NCBI RefSeq assembly: GCF_000499845.2
Contig: NC_023753.2
Span: forward strand, 8,199,791 to 8,263,790
Direction of reading: 5' to 3'
Source of the DNA: Phaseolus vulgaris
Lineage: Eukaryota; Streptophyta; Magnoliopsida; Fabales; Fabaceae
Length of the DNA stretch: 64,000 nucleotides
Shown: positions 25,501 to 36,705 of the stretch, piece by piece
Position numbering within the stretch: the stretch's first letter is position 1
How the letters are laid out: each line of letters starts with the position of its first letter
Made by a program: the position numbers and the translations under genes
Notes under the pieces: model-generated
Seen by the model: the letters and a program-made list of their open reading frames with translations, nothing else
Told to the model about the DNA's origin: nothing
The model's database searches: none

Positions 25501-25745
25501 AAGCTTTTTTAGCAGCAGAGGTAGTAATTGTAGATGTCTTTTTGGTTGCCTTGGTGGTAGTAGCAGGTTTAAGAAGGGCGTCTTAGGTTCAACCCAGTTT
25601 GGGTGGGTGACCAATTGGCTCTAGAGTTCGCATCAATGTGAGATTGAGAGTGTAAGGAAGGTAACCATTCATAGGGTTGGAGGGGGCGTCTGGTCTTCAG
25701 GTGCAGGTAGTTTGCTGTTCTGTGGAATCTAGTTGGTAATTTGTT
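22575..25745 (+). mobile_element. Decayed LINE (L1-type non-LTR retrotransposon)
   Basis: In changing frames the segment encodes the usual order of plant LINE ORF2: QSKWLKHGDSNSKFYH (about 22710), SPDPDGFNFNFIK before the RT, YEKAYDSVKWDFL (23370), then QFVNDTLF where active elements have an F/YADD box. Next come GLKINFFKLKLIGI, KYIGLEVGG and KPLEDGGLGIKDIRKFN. The zf-RVT region at 24735-24915 carries VPTRTNLSRRGV and CVMCQ. A G/T-rich 3' region follows to about 25745. Many stops and frameshifts interrupt it. The catalytic box is changed (Ala to Val, Asp to Asn), so it cannot be active. The 5' end (endonuclease) is missing, as is usual after truncated reverse transcription. Limits are approximate. 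Confidence 0.85.
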
Positions 25746-26810
25746 CATCAGATTATCTCACAAGATTTCTCAACGTAAGATAATTATAAAATTCCCAAAT
25801 TGATAAAATGATTATCCCACTCAAAACGGTACAATATAAAAAAGTGTTCAACATTTTAATCATTTACAGTTTTCATCGATATTTTATAGCACAAAAGTAT
25901 CAAAAGTTCAATACAATTCACATGAACTTGAAATTACTCCAATAGTATATACACACAAGAAGATTTGCCCAGCATATTTTGTAATTACATTTATACTTTT
26001 ATTATGTTTTCAATTGACTTTTGACATATTTTATTTTCTACATTTTACCATTTTCTATCTATTGTAATAAATTGGACTTGACATAAGTGCCTTGATTTCT
26101 TCTTTTTTTTAGTAATTTAGTAATATATTTTATTTGCTTGACATAAATGCTTGATAATAATGTTTTTCCATTAACTTAAGCTGCATGTATTATTTTAGGT
26201 TGATTCTTTGTGCAGTGGTTCACTTTCTGAACTTTCCAAATTAACCAATGATAATTAAGTGTTAAATTTAATAAAAATTGATCTATTTTAGTTTTCTTAA
26301 TTTTGTTCCTTGTGTCCACTTTCAAGTTAATTTTTGTTTCAACTTAAATGAAAATAAATGAAAAGGATTAAAAAAATATACTGAATAAATTTAATTTAAT
26401 ATTGTGGATAAAAGTTATAAGTTTATTAGGTCATTTGATTGAAAAACAACATATACATAGTCTAACTTAGTTTATGATTAAGGTGTTGAATATTAAAATT
26501 AATTTTTGGAATAAGACAGCTTGAGTTTACTAATAATATAAATTACATAAATTAAAATATGATGATAAGAAATTAAAATATATTATTTTAACAAAATTTT
26601 GAAGAGTAGATAAGATGAATTAAGGTAATATCAGAAAGTGGATTTTAAGTCTAACTCAACTTTACAAAATCGGCTTATAAAGTGAGATTTGTAATTACTT
26701 ATATACTATGAAATATTTTTATATCTAGTCGATGTAAGATCTTTAACACAACCCCTCATACCGAAACCTGTCAATTCGTGTGTGAGACTATATATTTATT
26801 GATAGTCCCA
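25746..26810. other. AT-rich intergenic DNA, nothing recognised
   Basis: No gene or paired repeat seen. Confidence 0.5.
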
Positions 26811-26995
26811 CACTACAAAAAAAAAAATCAATATTATCTACGAATCTTAATCCGTAGGTAAATTCAACATTACCTACAGATATTACCCACAGATTCTGAA
26901 TCTGTAGGTAAATTCAACATTACCTACCAATTATTACCAACGGATCTTAATACTTACAAAATTTTACCCGCAGATCTCTATTACCTATAAACTAT
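26811..26995. mobile_element. CACTA-like MITE, left-end fragment
   Basis: Starts CACTACAAAAAAA and continues with repeated blocks ATCCGTAGGTAAATTCAACA and ATTACCTAC in direct and inverted order. The same motifs follow the CACTACAAGAAAAA start at 30555. No right terminus was found; AT-only sequence follows. Confidence 0.5.
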
Positions 26996-27300
26996 ACATA
27001 ATATTAAAAATATTATTATAATATGAATAATTATAAAATCATAATTAATATTTATAAATAATAATAATCATAATTAATAAGTATACATATTATTAATATT
27101 ATAAAATTAATAATATTAAAACTATTTATAATATTAATAATATTTAATAATATTAATATTATTTAATAATATTAATAATATTTAATAATATTAATATTAT
27201 TTAATAATATTAATAATATTTAATAATATAATAATATTAATTTTTATTTTATTAATTATATTATTATTGATAATCATAAAAAAAATATAATAATAATCAA
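26996..27300. repeat. Low-complexity TAATAT repeat
   Basis: Nearly pure A/T with a short-period pattern of ATTAATATTATTTAATA, partly palindromic, strongest at 27110-27245. Confidence 0.7.
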
Positions 27301-28493
27301 AATATTATAATAAAACTTTGACTGATGTAAGCTATTTAGTTCTAACAAATAGCATATACTGTGAAGATGTTAGTCTAGGAGGACTCTTTGAACATGCCAC
27401 AAACCTGGATCGTCTAAGAGAACTCATAAGGGAAGACGAAAGTAGTGTCGAAATCAACATTCTTGTACTTGTTTTTCATGTCTTGGTTGTAGGCTGGCAC
27501 TGCAAGTTAAAATAGTGCTAATACTGTACAAAACTAATGGAAATTGAGATTGTTCCGAAAAGGATATAGGATTGAATTTGTGTTTAATGAAACAATGTGT
27601 TTGTTTCAATAAAGCTCAATCACTGATTTTATTTCACGGTGGAGATAATTTAATGGACACTCTAATCACTAGTCCATAAATCAAACACTGGAAGTACCCA
27701 AAGAGTCATATAATGAATTTTACTAATTAATACCTACCAGCACGTCACCTATTTTAATTTCTCTTCTATGAAATGAACTGACTTTGAATTCCAATCTTTA
27801 CCAAATGATTATTAAAATAAAGAGAATATTAGTATAATATATACAAGAAAACAGGTATGCATGCTCTCTCATATATAAGAAAAGCCATTAAATTTAACAA
27901 GCAGTTGTTAATTAGTTGTTTAATACGAGCGGCATGAATGTGCTATTGCTTTTTCATATTTTATATCTTGAGAATGGCATGAATTGATGTGGATCAGTCA
28001 AATCAACACAATCTTATATTGCCAACAACAAATACTTAAAGGCCAAAAATTAGTTGACATATTTAAGGAGTATGCATAAATATATATAATTCTGTGGAGT
28101 AACCAAAGAAATAATGAATACGATTGAAGATACAAACAAGTTTCATTCTAATAGAGTAATCTCAAACCTAAATCGTTTCGTAATCTAAACGATAACCTAA
28201 ACAAATATCTTCAAAATCAAAATAGAAGAATATCTATAAAAAAAACTATAAACATTTTATTTTCTATTTATAATATTTTTTTTAAAAAAACTTCATTTTC
28301 ATTTCATTTAAATTATTTTGCTCCAAACCTAAAAAAAAATGTATTACAATATTTATATAATTTAGTAAATCACTTCATTAAAGAGTCTATTTTGTTATGG
28401 TTGACATTGTTAGATTTTAAGTTATGGGAGAGGTTAGTAATATGTGAGTATTTTTTTAAAAAGGGTTAGAGTACTTCTAATACTTTTTTTTTC

Positions 28494-28538
<45 letters not shown>

Positions 28539-29935
28539 TGAAGAACTTTATGAGATACATATTTTTGACTGTTACGGTTAACTAATGTTGTTTTACTTTT
28601 GTTATATCCTGTGTCATGTCATACTAGTATAAAGGAATATTAGTCTCCAACATTTCCAATAGTTTGTGTAAGACTTGACCAACGTTTAATAATAAATTTG
28701 TCATATATAGTATAATTAGTTTTTATTAGACTTTGGTCTCTGTACTGCTATATATACGTTTCAGGGCGTCCTGTTGAATAAATCAAATTTTGGACCTCCT
28801 TAGTAGAGCTATTATTTGATGTAAATTATGTTCTACTATTACGGAAAAATCAACTGCAATAATTGAGATATATATTAATTCAATTCCTTCACACACACAT
28901 ATTCAATTTTGACTTAATCTCTTCATTCAATGAAGGCAACCAACATTCGCAGGCTATGAATTGTATTTGCAAAAAAAAAAAAATGACTGCTTATATGTGT
29001 GATTTATTTCAAAAGTATTTTTTTTTATGAAAACTATAATGATTACAATTATATTGGAATTTAAGTCCATAAAAAAGTTATAATTATTTAGTCATACAAG
29101 GTGAAGTCATTACGTGGTGGGTGTGCAGTGAGAAAATTAATATACTCTTTAGAAACCTAGGCTTCATCAAAAGAGAATGAAAAAGGGTAAAGAAACTAGT
29201 TTATTTATAGTTTATAAGCTAATAGGTAATTATAAACTAGTTAAGAATTAAAAAACTAAAAATTTATAAAAATTAATTGAAAGTTATAGAACATGTAAAC
29301 TTACTTAGATGATTGAGTTATAAATAGTAACTTCCATTAAAAATGTTCTGTACACGAAAAAAAGAGTAAATAATAGTTAGTTAAATTAAATATTTGGTCG
29401 GATTAAATGTAAATACACTTAAAAAAGAAGAAAAAGATGTTTTCATTCTTATATCTATTATTTTTCCTTGATTTTGAAATTGATGACATCAGTTATTATA
29501 TATGTTTAATCTCTTACTACTAACTGTCAAAAATTTAACAAAAAAATTACTATAATTTTTTTTTTTTTTACTTTTGCAGGTAACGACACGTATAATTATA
29601 ACGAATTATCATATTACTAGGATAATAGGATAAAACTATACATTTAAATAATAACCACTAACTGTAACATACTATACAACTATATATAAATTTAAAATTC
29701 TTTAAAAAAAAATATAATCAATAAACACCTAATTTAATAAACCTGAATAATATCCAGAAATCGGCACGTTTCTACTACTACTTGCTATAAAGTTTGTTTA
29801 TGCACTAAATAAATATGATAATTACATTAAACACATTCATAAATAAAAGGAAAGTTAACGAAATTAAAATATAAAATTATTATATTATTATCATGTATAT
29901 AAATGTGTTTAAATTAAGGTGTGCATGGATATGTT
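27301..29935. other. Intergenic DNA, no gene recognised
   Basis: A 65-codon frame at 27318-27515 is less AT-rich than its surroundings and includes NLDRLRELIREDESSVEIN, but I cannot assign it and it has no ATG start. It could be a captured exon fragment. The rest is AT-rich without clear structure. Confidence 0.4.
28497..28536. repeat. (AT)n microsatellite, about 20 repeats
   Basis: Perfect AT run of about 40 bases. Confidence 0.95.
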
Positions 29936-30010
29936 TTAGGGTTGGGTTTTAGGGTTGGGTTTGTGTGTTGGGTTTATTTCTATACGTTTGGGTTTATTTC
30001 TATACGTTTG
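29935..30010 (+). repeat. TTTAGGG-like motifs and a perfect 20-bp tandem duplication
   Basis: Two TTTTAGGGTTGGG copies are followed by GGTTTATTTCTATACGTTTG present twice in immediate tandem (29971-29990 and 29991-30010) with no mismatch. Confidence 0.9.
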
Positions 30011-30554
30011 GAAGGTTGTTGGTTTAGGGACGAGTATAGTTTTGTATAAAAGTTAAATTATCCTGAAATAATTTTTATTTATTTAATTATTTTTTTATAA
30101 TAAAAAGTCATGTAAATAAATGTAAATGAACTCAAATTTAGTCATATTGTCATATTAGGACTAAGTATGAGACGAGACATTAAAAATTATGGTAATCAAG
30201 TTTTATTAAAAGATAATACTCAACATATTTTGAACCTACAACATGTTAACTAACTTATATTCTCGATATTAAGGTGACACAAAATATTTACTACCATGTT
30301 AGGTATATACTTGTTACCAAGTTAGATTTTAGTCTTTCTTAACTTCTCAATACTTAAAATCATGTTTATGTGACTAGCCAACAATGAAGTCGGAATACTT
30401 TTATTGATATGAGTTTCATGTTTATCATTGTTATCCATTCAAGATCACTCACCCAAGGCCAAACTTTAATGTTCTGTTTGGATTAAGGAGTTTATTTGTG
30501 GAGAGGGGAAGAAGTGGATTTGTCTGAGGATGTCTGAGGATATGTGAGGTAAAT

Positions 30555-30775
30555 CACTACAAGAAAAATTAAATTTATCTACGAAAGAATTTCGTAGGTA
30601 ACAGCCAAAATTCGTAGGTTAATCAGCATTACCTATGGATTATCCACAGAAAAAAAATCCGTATGTAATACGGGTGTAGGTAATTTACCTTCTAACAGGG
30701 GTATCTGTGGGTAACGCAAAGAGTAGTTACCTACCACCAACTTCAGTCAGTAGGTAATTCAATATACTTTATTTT
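30555..30775. mobile_element. CACTA-like MITE, left-end fragment
   Basis: Begins CACTACAAGAAAAA and contains repeated TTCGTAGGTAA/TTACCTACC blocks in both orientations, the same family as 26811-26995. The right end was not located. It follows a TGTTTGGATT stretch at 30473 that resembles the end of a Tourist-like element. Confidence 0.45.
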
Positions 30776-31087
30776 TAAAATTTTAATTATTATTTAAATA
30801 TTTTTTTTATTTTAATTATTATTTACAAATATTATTTTATTTCAATTTTTATAATTATTATTGACAATTATTATATATGTTATGAAAATTACGGGCACTA
30901 TCACTTCAACGACAGGATTATAGTTCATACCGTTAGCGATATTATAACCTGATGTTTTTTTAATCGCTTCTATTATGTAAAAATAAATTCTTGTTCATTC
31001 TCATTTTCCATCATTATGTAGAAAGATCTATTTTTCATTGAGTTAGTAGGTTTATGTCTTGGATCTGAAAACAATAACTACTTTTGA

Positions 31088-31495
31088 AATGAACGAATTG
31101 TTGGGTAGATTATTGTTTTCTTAGATTGATTTGAAGTTTTACTTTGGCATTATTTAGCAAGATAATGTATAAATCATGTGATCAAAGATATTGCTTTTCT
31201 TATTATACATAAATCAATCTATATCAATCTATGATCATTGCACCTTCGATTTAGTTCAATTGGTCCAGTCTCTTCTTTGTAGACTCACAGTCACCGGACT
31301 TTTTTTGGAATTAACGAATTGTTTCGGTAGATTATTTTTTCTTAGATTGATTTGAAATTTTACTGTTATTTAACACGATAATGTATAAATAATGTAATCC
31401 AAGATACTGCTTTACACATAAATCAATCTATGATTATTGCACCTTCGATTTGTTCAATTGGTCCAATCTCCTCTTTGTAGACTTCACAGTTTTTG
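31088..31495 (+). repeat. Diverged direct tandem duplication, period about 221 bp
   Basis: Both copies run in the same order: AACGAATTGTT, TTCTTAGATTGATTTGAA, GATAATGTATAAAT, CATAAATCAATCTAT and TTGCACCTTCGATTT, ending TCTTTGTAGACT. It lies just upstream of the ATP synthase pseudogene. Confidence 0.75.
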
Positions 31496-33281
31496 GGTGA
31501 ACTGTGTGGACTTACAATGCACACGCCAATTAAGCTCACTTGATATTTTATTCCCATGAAATGTTTTTACTAATAGTAAACATTTTGAATTTCCTCAACA
31601 ACCAAGCATTATTTGCCTATTCATAGAGAAGCTCCTTCTTTTATTGAGCAAGAAACTGAGCAGCAGATTCTTGTTACTGGAATCAAGGTATTCTCATCTT
31701 TTTCCTTTTTATTGTCTTTCATATTATCTCTTCTCCTTCGTTGTTAGGGTTACCTGTCTCCCTGTGTTATATGACTGGGTACTGATTTTTTGATGAATTT
31801 TTGTTCAAGGTTGTTGACTTTCTTGCACCATTTCAAAAAGGAGGAAAGATTGGGTTGTTTGGTGGTTCTGGCGTAGGAAAAATTGTGCTTATCATGGAAT
31901 TTATTTACAATGTTGCAAAAGCTCATGGTATGTGCTATTAATTTATTCTTGTTAACATTCTCTTTTTTCTTTTCTATACTGAATGTTGATTGATTCCATT
32001 AGGTGGTTTCTCTTTGTTTGCTAGTGTTGGAGAATGAGCCCGTGAGGGCAATGACTTGTATAGAGAAATGATTGAGAGTGGTGTCATCAAGCTTGGTGAA
32101 AAGCAGGTGAATGGAATTCTGCTCATGACACTTTCAGCTGCCTCCATAATACTTTTATCTGAGTATCTTACTAACTTGTCATTTGTGGTTACATCATTAT
32201 ATTAGAGTGAAAGCAAATGTGCTCTTATGTACATCAAATGACTGAACCCCCTGGTGCTCGTGCTCGTGTTGGTCTTACTGGGCTTACTGTGGTAGAACAC
32301 TTCCATGATGCAGAAGGGCAAGTGTGCTTCTTTTTGTAGACAACATTTTTCGTTTTACCCAAGTATGTCTTTTGCCCTGCTTGTCGAATATATCTTTTAT
32401 TGTCAGGCGATGTATCTTGTGTTATAACTGTTTCGTTTAACATTATGATGTATCATTTAGGCTAACTCAGAGGTGTATGCTTTGCTTGGTCGTATCCCAT
32501 CTGCTGTCAGTTACCAACATTACAAAAAAAAAAAAAAATGAAATATTATGTGGGCCAAAAGCGGACGCAACAGACCAAAAACGGATGCATAACTGTCGGA
32601 TTTTCGTTGGCCAGCAGTCCCACAAAAAAAGCTTGGAAGCAAATCGAAATTAGCGTGGCCCAGTGCACGTTACGTGGGCCAAGCCCACGCAAAACATACA
32701 CAAATTGCATCAGCTACGTGGGCGTCCAAGCGACGCAATTGCAGCGGCTTATGCGTGGGTCAAACCGATGCAAAATTAAAATATCGTCTATGCGTCGATT
32801 TGATCGATGAAATGACAAAGAAAATAATAATATCAGATGTTGCGTGAGCCTAGCTGACGCAGAATTTAAATAATATTAAAAAAAATCTGGCGTGGGACAA
32901 AGTTTGACGCATAAAGGGATTAAAAAAAACAATTTATTTTGTTTTCTAACTAGTTTACCCTATAAACAATAAATATCAACCAAATCACATTCAGACAAAT
33001 TACTATCATTCACAACACATCCACAAACACATCCAGAGTACAAAAATAATACAAATAGTTAAACAAAGTCTTTGATCCATTGAAATATTCAAAATGGATA
33101 TGAATACTTTAAAAAAAATATTAAAATTAAATTTGTACTTTACAAATTTAACTAAAAACACTAAAATAAATTACATAGTGATGTGATCTATGAAAACTTG
33201 TAAAAAATACAAACAATATAAATAAATAAATGAAATAATTAAAATACTTAGTATATAATAAAAATGTCAAATAGTTAAATT

Positions 33282-33571
33282 TGTTGGGTATGAAGCCAGG
33301 ACCAATTGGGTTGGGCTGACTAGACACATGTTTAGTGAGTGGGCTTAATTATTATGTCCTTTTATTATCTCTATTTATCTCTATTTAAAGAGATCATTGT
33401 ACTTGTAATTGGTGTGCAACAAGATATAATGTAAACCTAATAGTTGCTCGGGTGGATGTAGGTTGCAGTTGGCGACCGAACCACGTTAAATCTTGTGTCG
33501 TTTATTTCTCTGCAGTTGATTCGTGATTATGTGTGTTGTTTCCGCGTGCGTTTTTTCCATCAAATCTTACA
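33282..33571. mobile_element. Copia-type LTR (solo or partial) inside the CACTA element
   Basis: Starts TGTTGGGTATGAAGCC and includes the U5-like tract GACCGAACCACGTTAAATCT with TCTTGTGTCG, characteristic of short legume Ty1/copia LTRs. CTATTTAAAGAGA may be its promoter. It ends near CTTACA; no matching 5-bp duplication was found, so the right limit is uncertain. Confidence 0.5.
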
Positions 33572-33597
33572 GTATAAGATTCACTTTAAGGAACATG

Positions 33598-34690
33598 TTA
33601 ATCATCTTGCTCTAGATCATACTCATGATCGAATTGAGTTATGCCATTGGAAGCATTTTTGTCACGTTCCATTGAGATAAGTTTTTCTTTTATAACCTTC
33701 ATCTTATCCTCCAAGTGTGCATACTCCTGACTCCACATACTAAGTTCAGCACGAAGCATTTGATTTTCAATTGCATGCTCAGATTGTGAAGTGTCGGAAG
33801 CATAGGCTTGAGTGGGGGAAGAGACTCCTTGGCGTAAGTTAGCAGCCAAGTCTGTCGTACCATACACCCGATCTCTACTCTTTCCTCCAGCAGCTTCCTT
33901 CCAAGTTTGAAGCTTAGTTGGAGGATCAAGTTGGTGGACATCAGTGTTAGAGTCTTGAGAACTATTTTCTTGAAGGGTCTTCAAGAGCTTATGATAGTTT
34001 TCCTACATAGATCATTAGGAAATGAAAATGTTAGGAAATTAAAATATAAATATAAAAAAAAGTTAAAAGAATAACTTACAGAAGTCTCATGAGCACGGGT
34101 ATCAACCCATTCACCTTCTTGTTTGTGTGGGTGGCCATAAATAGTTCATCAGGTTCTGGAGGACGACCATATTGACGTTCCTAATAATGTTGTACAATTA
34201 AAAGCAGTATAGGTTGCAAATGTAAAATGATTTTCATGTAAGGCAGTGACAAGTACTTACCAAGGTCACGACAATATCTGAATGTGATTTTTGACCTATG
34301 GAGTGCAGTGCTCCACCACGAGCTGAACCCCTATTGGCTTTATTTGGAGTTGATTTATCTTTGAATTGTTGTGAAACCCAATAGTTTAGAAGTTCAGCCC
34401 ATGCTTGCTCTCCTATCAAAATAGGTCAGACACCCTTTGTTCTAGCTTTGGTCAACATGTCACAAAGTCTTTTTCTGACTTTAGACTCGTAGACCTTTTT
34501 AATTTGGCATTCATCCTGAGATGCCCAAGTGATTCTAGTCTGATAAAAACAAGAAAATGGTTTGTTTCAGTTTTCCCATTTTTGTTGATCTATATGAAAT
34601 TGTAATTAAAAATTAAAATTATTTGAAAGTCAGTCCACCATTTTAGTTTGTCCTCCTCGGGCATGGCATCATAATGATGATATTTATGCA
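33598..34690 (-). pseudogene. Transposase_24 (Ptta/En/Spm)-like gene, decayed
   Basis: On the minus strand, exons at about 34690-34630, 34545-34261, 34180-34080 and 34002-33598 read YDAMPEEDKLKWWTDFQ, then WASQDECQIKKVYESKVRKR, EQAWAELLNYWVSQQFKDKS, NKANRG, IGQKSHSD, ERQYGRPPEPDELFMATHTN and, in the last exon, DRVYGTTDLAANLRQG followed by a coiled-coil-like tail ending DLEQDD. This order (W-W, aR, W..L..YW.s..F, NR, GxkS, GR.P...E, YG) is the plant Transposase_24 family that accompanies CACTA elements. Splice donors GTAAGT at 34260 and 34079 are good. Lesions are an in-frame TGA before PILIGEQAW and a one-base frameshift after THTNKK. Its product would be a DNA-binding accessory protein of the element. 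Confidence 0.75.
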
Positions 34691-35636
34691 TCCCCTATTT
34701 CATTTACACACCCCACCTAACTATTTCAAATTTTTTGGCCCAATCTGCTGCTGTCTTTATTTTTTACTTTCTGTATTCCCTATTTCATTTAAACACCCCA
34801 CGTCTCTAAATAAAATTTCTTCATAAAGTTCCCCCAATCTTGCCTATAAATTTTCCCATTATATTTATTTTATTCATCCATTTTTTTTTTAAATAACGAA
34901 TGAAAAAATGAAAAACTTTATTCTTTACATCATTAATATTTTTTTAAAATACAATACAAAAATGAAAAACTTCTAAATATAATTAATTATTAAAACATAA
35001 TTAATGGGAAAAGAATAAAACTTCTAAGTATTGTAAATATAATATTAATTCAACATAATCAGTGGACATATCACATAACATCAAACATTCATTCACAAGA
35101 ACAAAGAGAGAAAAGTGCAGTTAGGTTGGTTCATTCACAATATCTCTCTCTTTCAATACTTCTACATTTTTAACAATGTTCAAGCAGTTTGTGGCCACAG
35201 AATAATTTACAAGTTGCACCTTCAATTAATTTCTCTTGCACTCCAAAATCTTACATTTAAAGTCCAAAATCATACATAACTGACATTCATCTTTATCCTA
35301 AAAAAATGCAAAGTCAAACCCAAGACATGTAATTTTTAATCATCGCAGTTTCAACTCATCTAAATTAAATGAATGTTATTACATTCACATACCAGCAATA
35401 GCCGCAACCAACACATTGCAGCCCAATAATCCAAATAAAATGAATCAAAAAATTCTGAACCTTTAAAAATTTACCTCTGGCAGCAATAATGGAGCAAGAG
35501 TTGCAGCTAAACCGCGACGCGGAGGACACTCGCGGAGACACGGAGGAGGCTCGCAGAGGCAGAGCAAAGTGAAGGAGAAATTAGGTTTTGAAATTGGGGA
35601 AACTACTGGGAATGTTGGGACAGCGGGGAAGCGAAA

Positions 35637-35647
35637 ATTTTATAAAT
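35637..35647 (-). promoter_or_regulatory. Probable TATA box of the CACTA-borne gene
   Basis: The minus strand reads TATTTATAAAATTTTCGC here, followed by a relatively GC-rich leader (about 35630-35490) directed toward the Transposase_24-like exons. The placement next to the subterminal GACGCA repeats is usual for CACTA genes. Confidence 0.4.
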
Positions 35648-35689
35648 AGGTCACATACGACGCATGACCGACGCATACGTTAAAATTTT

Positions 35690-36160
35690 TTATTTTAATT
35701 AAATTTAAAATTGAAATCAAAATTTAAAAATTAAAAATTAAATTAAAACTTTAAAAAATGTAATTCAATTTAAAAAATGCATATAACTTTAATTTATATA
35801 AACAAAAAAATTAATTTAATTTATACAATAATTTTTTTTTTAATTTATAAAAAAAATAATAATTTAATTTATACAATAAAAAAACTAATTTAATTTATAC
35901 AAAAATATTTAATTTAATTTCTACAACAACAAAAATTGTTTAATTTATACAAAAGAAAACTAATTTATACAACATAAAATTAATTTAATTTGTAAAAAAA
36001 ACTTAATTTAATTTATAAAACAATAAATAAATTTAATTTATACAAAAACTAAATTAATTTATTTTATACAAAAAAAATAGTTTAATTTATACAAACAAAA
36101 TTAATTTAATTTATACAACAACAAATGAATTTAATTCATACAATAAAAATAAATACATAA
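35690..36160. repeat. A/T tandem repeat TAATTTAATTTATACAA
   Basis: Many diverged copies of a 20-30 bp unit within the CACTA element. The same motif, in opposite orientation, occurs in the small CACTA element at 50277-51077. Confidence 0.7.
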
Positions 36161-36227
36161 TTTAATTAAACTTTGGTTTGGAAAACCATTTATCCTTACA
36201 AGTGTTCTTTCTATCTATTATTATGTA

Positions 36228-36705
36228 CAAATAATCAATTTATTAATATCTACTACCACGAATATCAATGAATCCTATTATTGAAATTGCTCATGATACC
36301 CTTTTTTTAGTCTTTATAATTCACTTCTTACTTCAACTCTTACCTTTTTAAGTGTAATAAAAAACACAAGTACAAATGTTCCACCCAAAATTGCAATGGA
36401 CTAGGATTATGAACTTATAATCCAAAATCTAATAATCAACTCTATTCCATGATTTTAAGTTAATTCTATATATTATCATGAATATCAATGTGTCATATTT
36501 GTCAAATTGCTCATGATACTCTCTTTCAGCCTTTACAATGCACTTCTTAGTTCAACTTTTACCTTATTAACTGCAATAAAAAAAACAAGTACATATGTTC
36601 CACCCAAAATGACAATGGACTAGGGTTATGAACTTATAATCCAAAATCTAATCATGAACTCTATTCCATGATTTTAAGTTCATTATATATCGGACCAAGT
36701 CGAAA
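36228..36705 (+). repeat. Direct duplication, about 240 bp x 2
   Basis: Copies at about 36228-36463 and 36466-36705 share GCTCATGATAC, CACAAGTACA/ACAAGTACATATGTT, TTCCACCCAAAAT, CAATGGACTAGG, GAACTTATAATCCAAAATCT and TCCATGATTTTAAGTT in order, with scattered mismatches. Confidence 0.8.

Noticed and set aside
29935..29970. Interstitial telomeric repeat
   Set aside because: Only two imperfect TTTAGGG units, too few for a telomere remnant.
30473..30554. Tourist-like MITE left end (TGTTTGGATT)
   Set aside because: Looks right, but no matching right end or TAA duplication was found nearby.
33699..33941. 80-codon minus-strand ORF overlapping the Transposase_24-like last exon
   Set aside because: Different frame from the recognisable RVYGTTDLAANLRQG exon.
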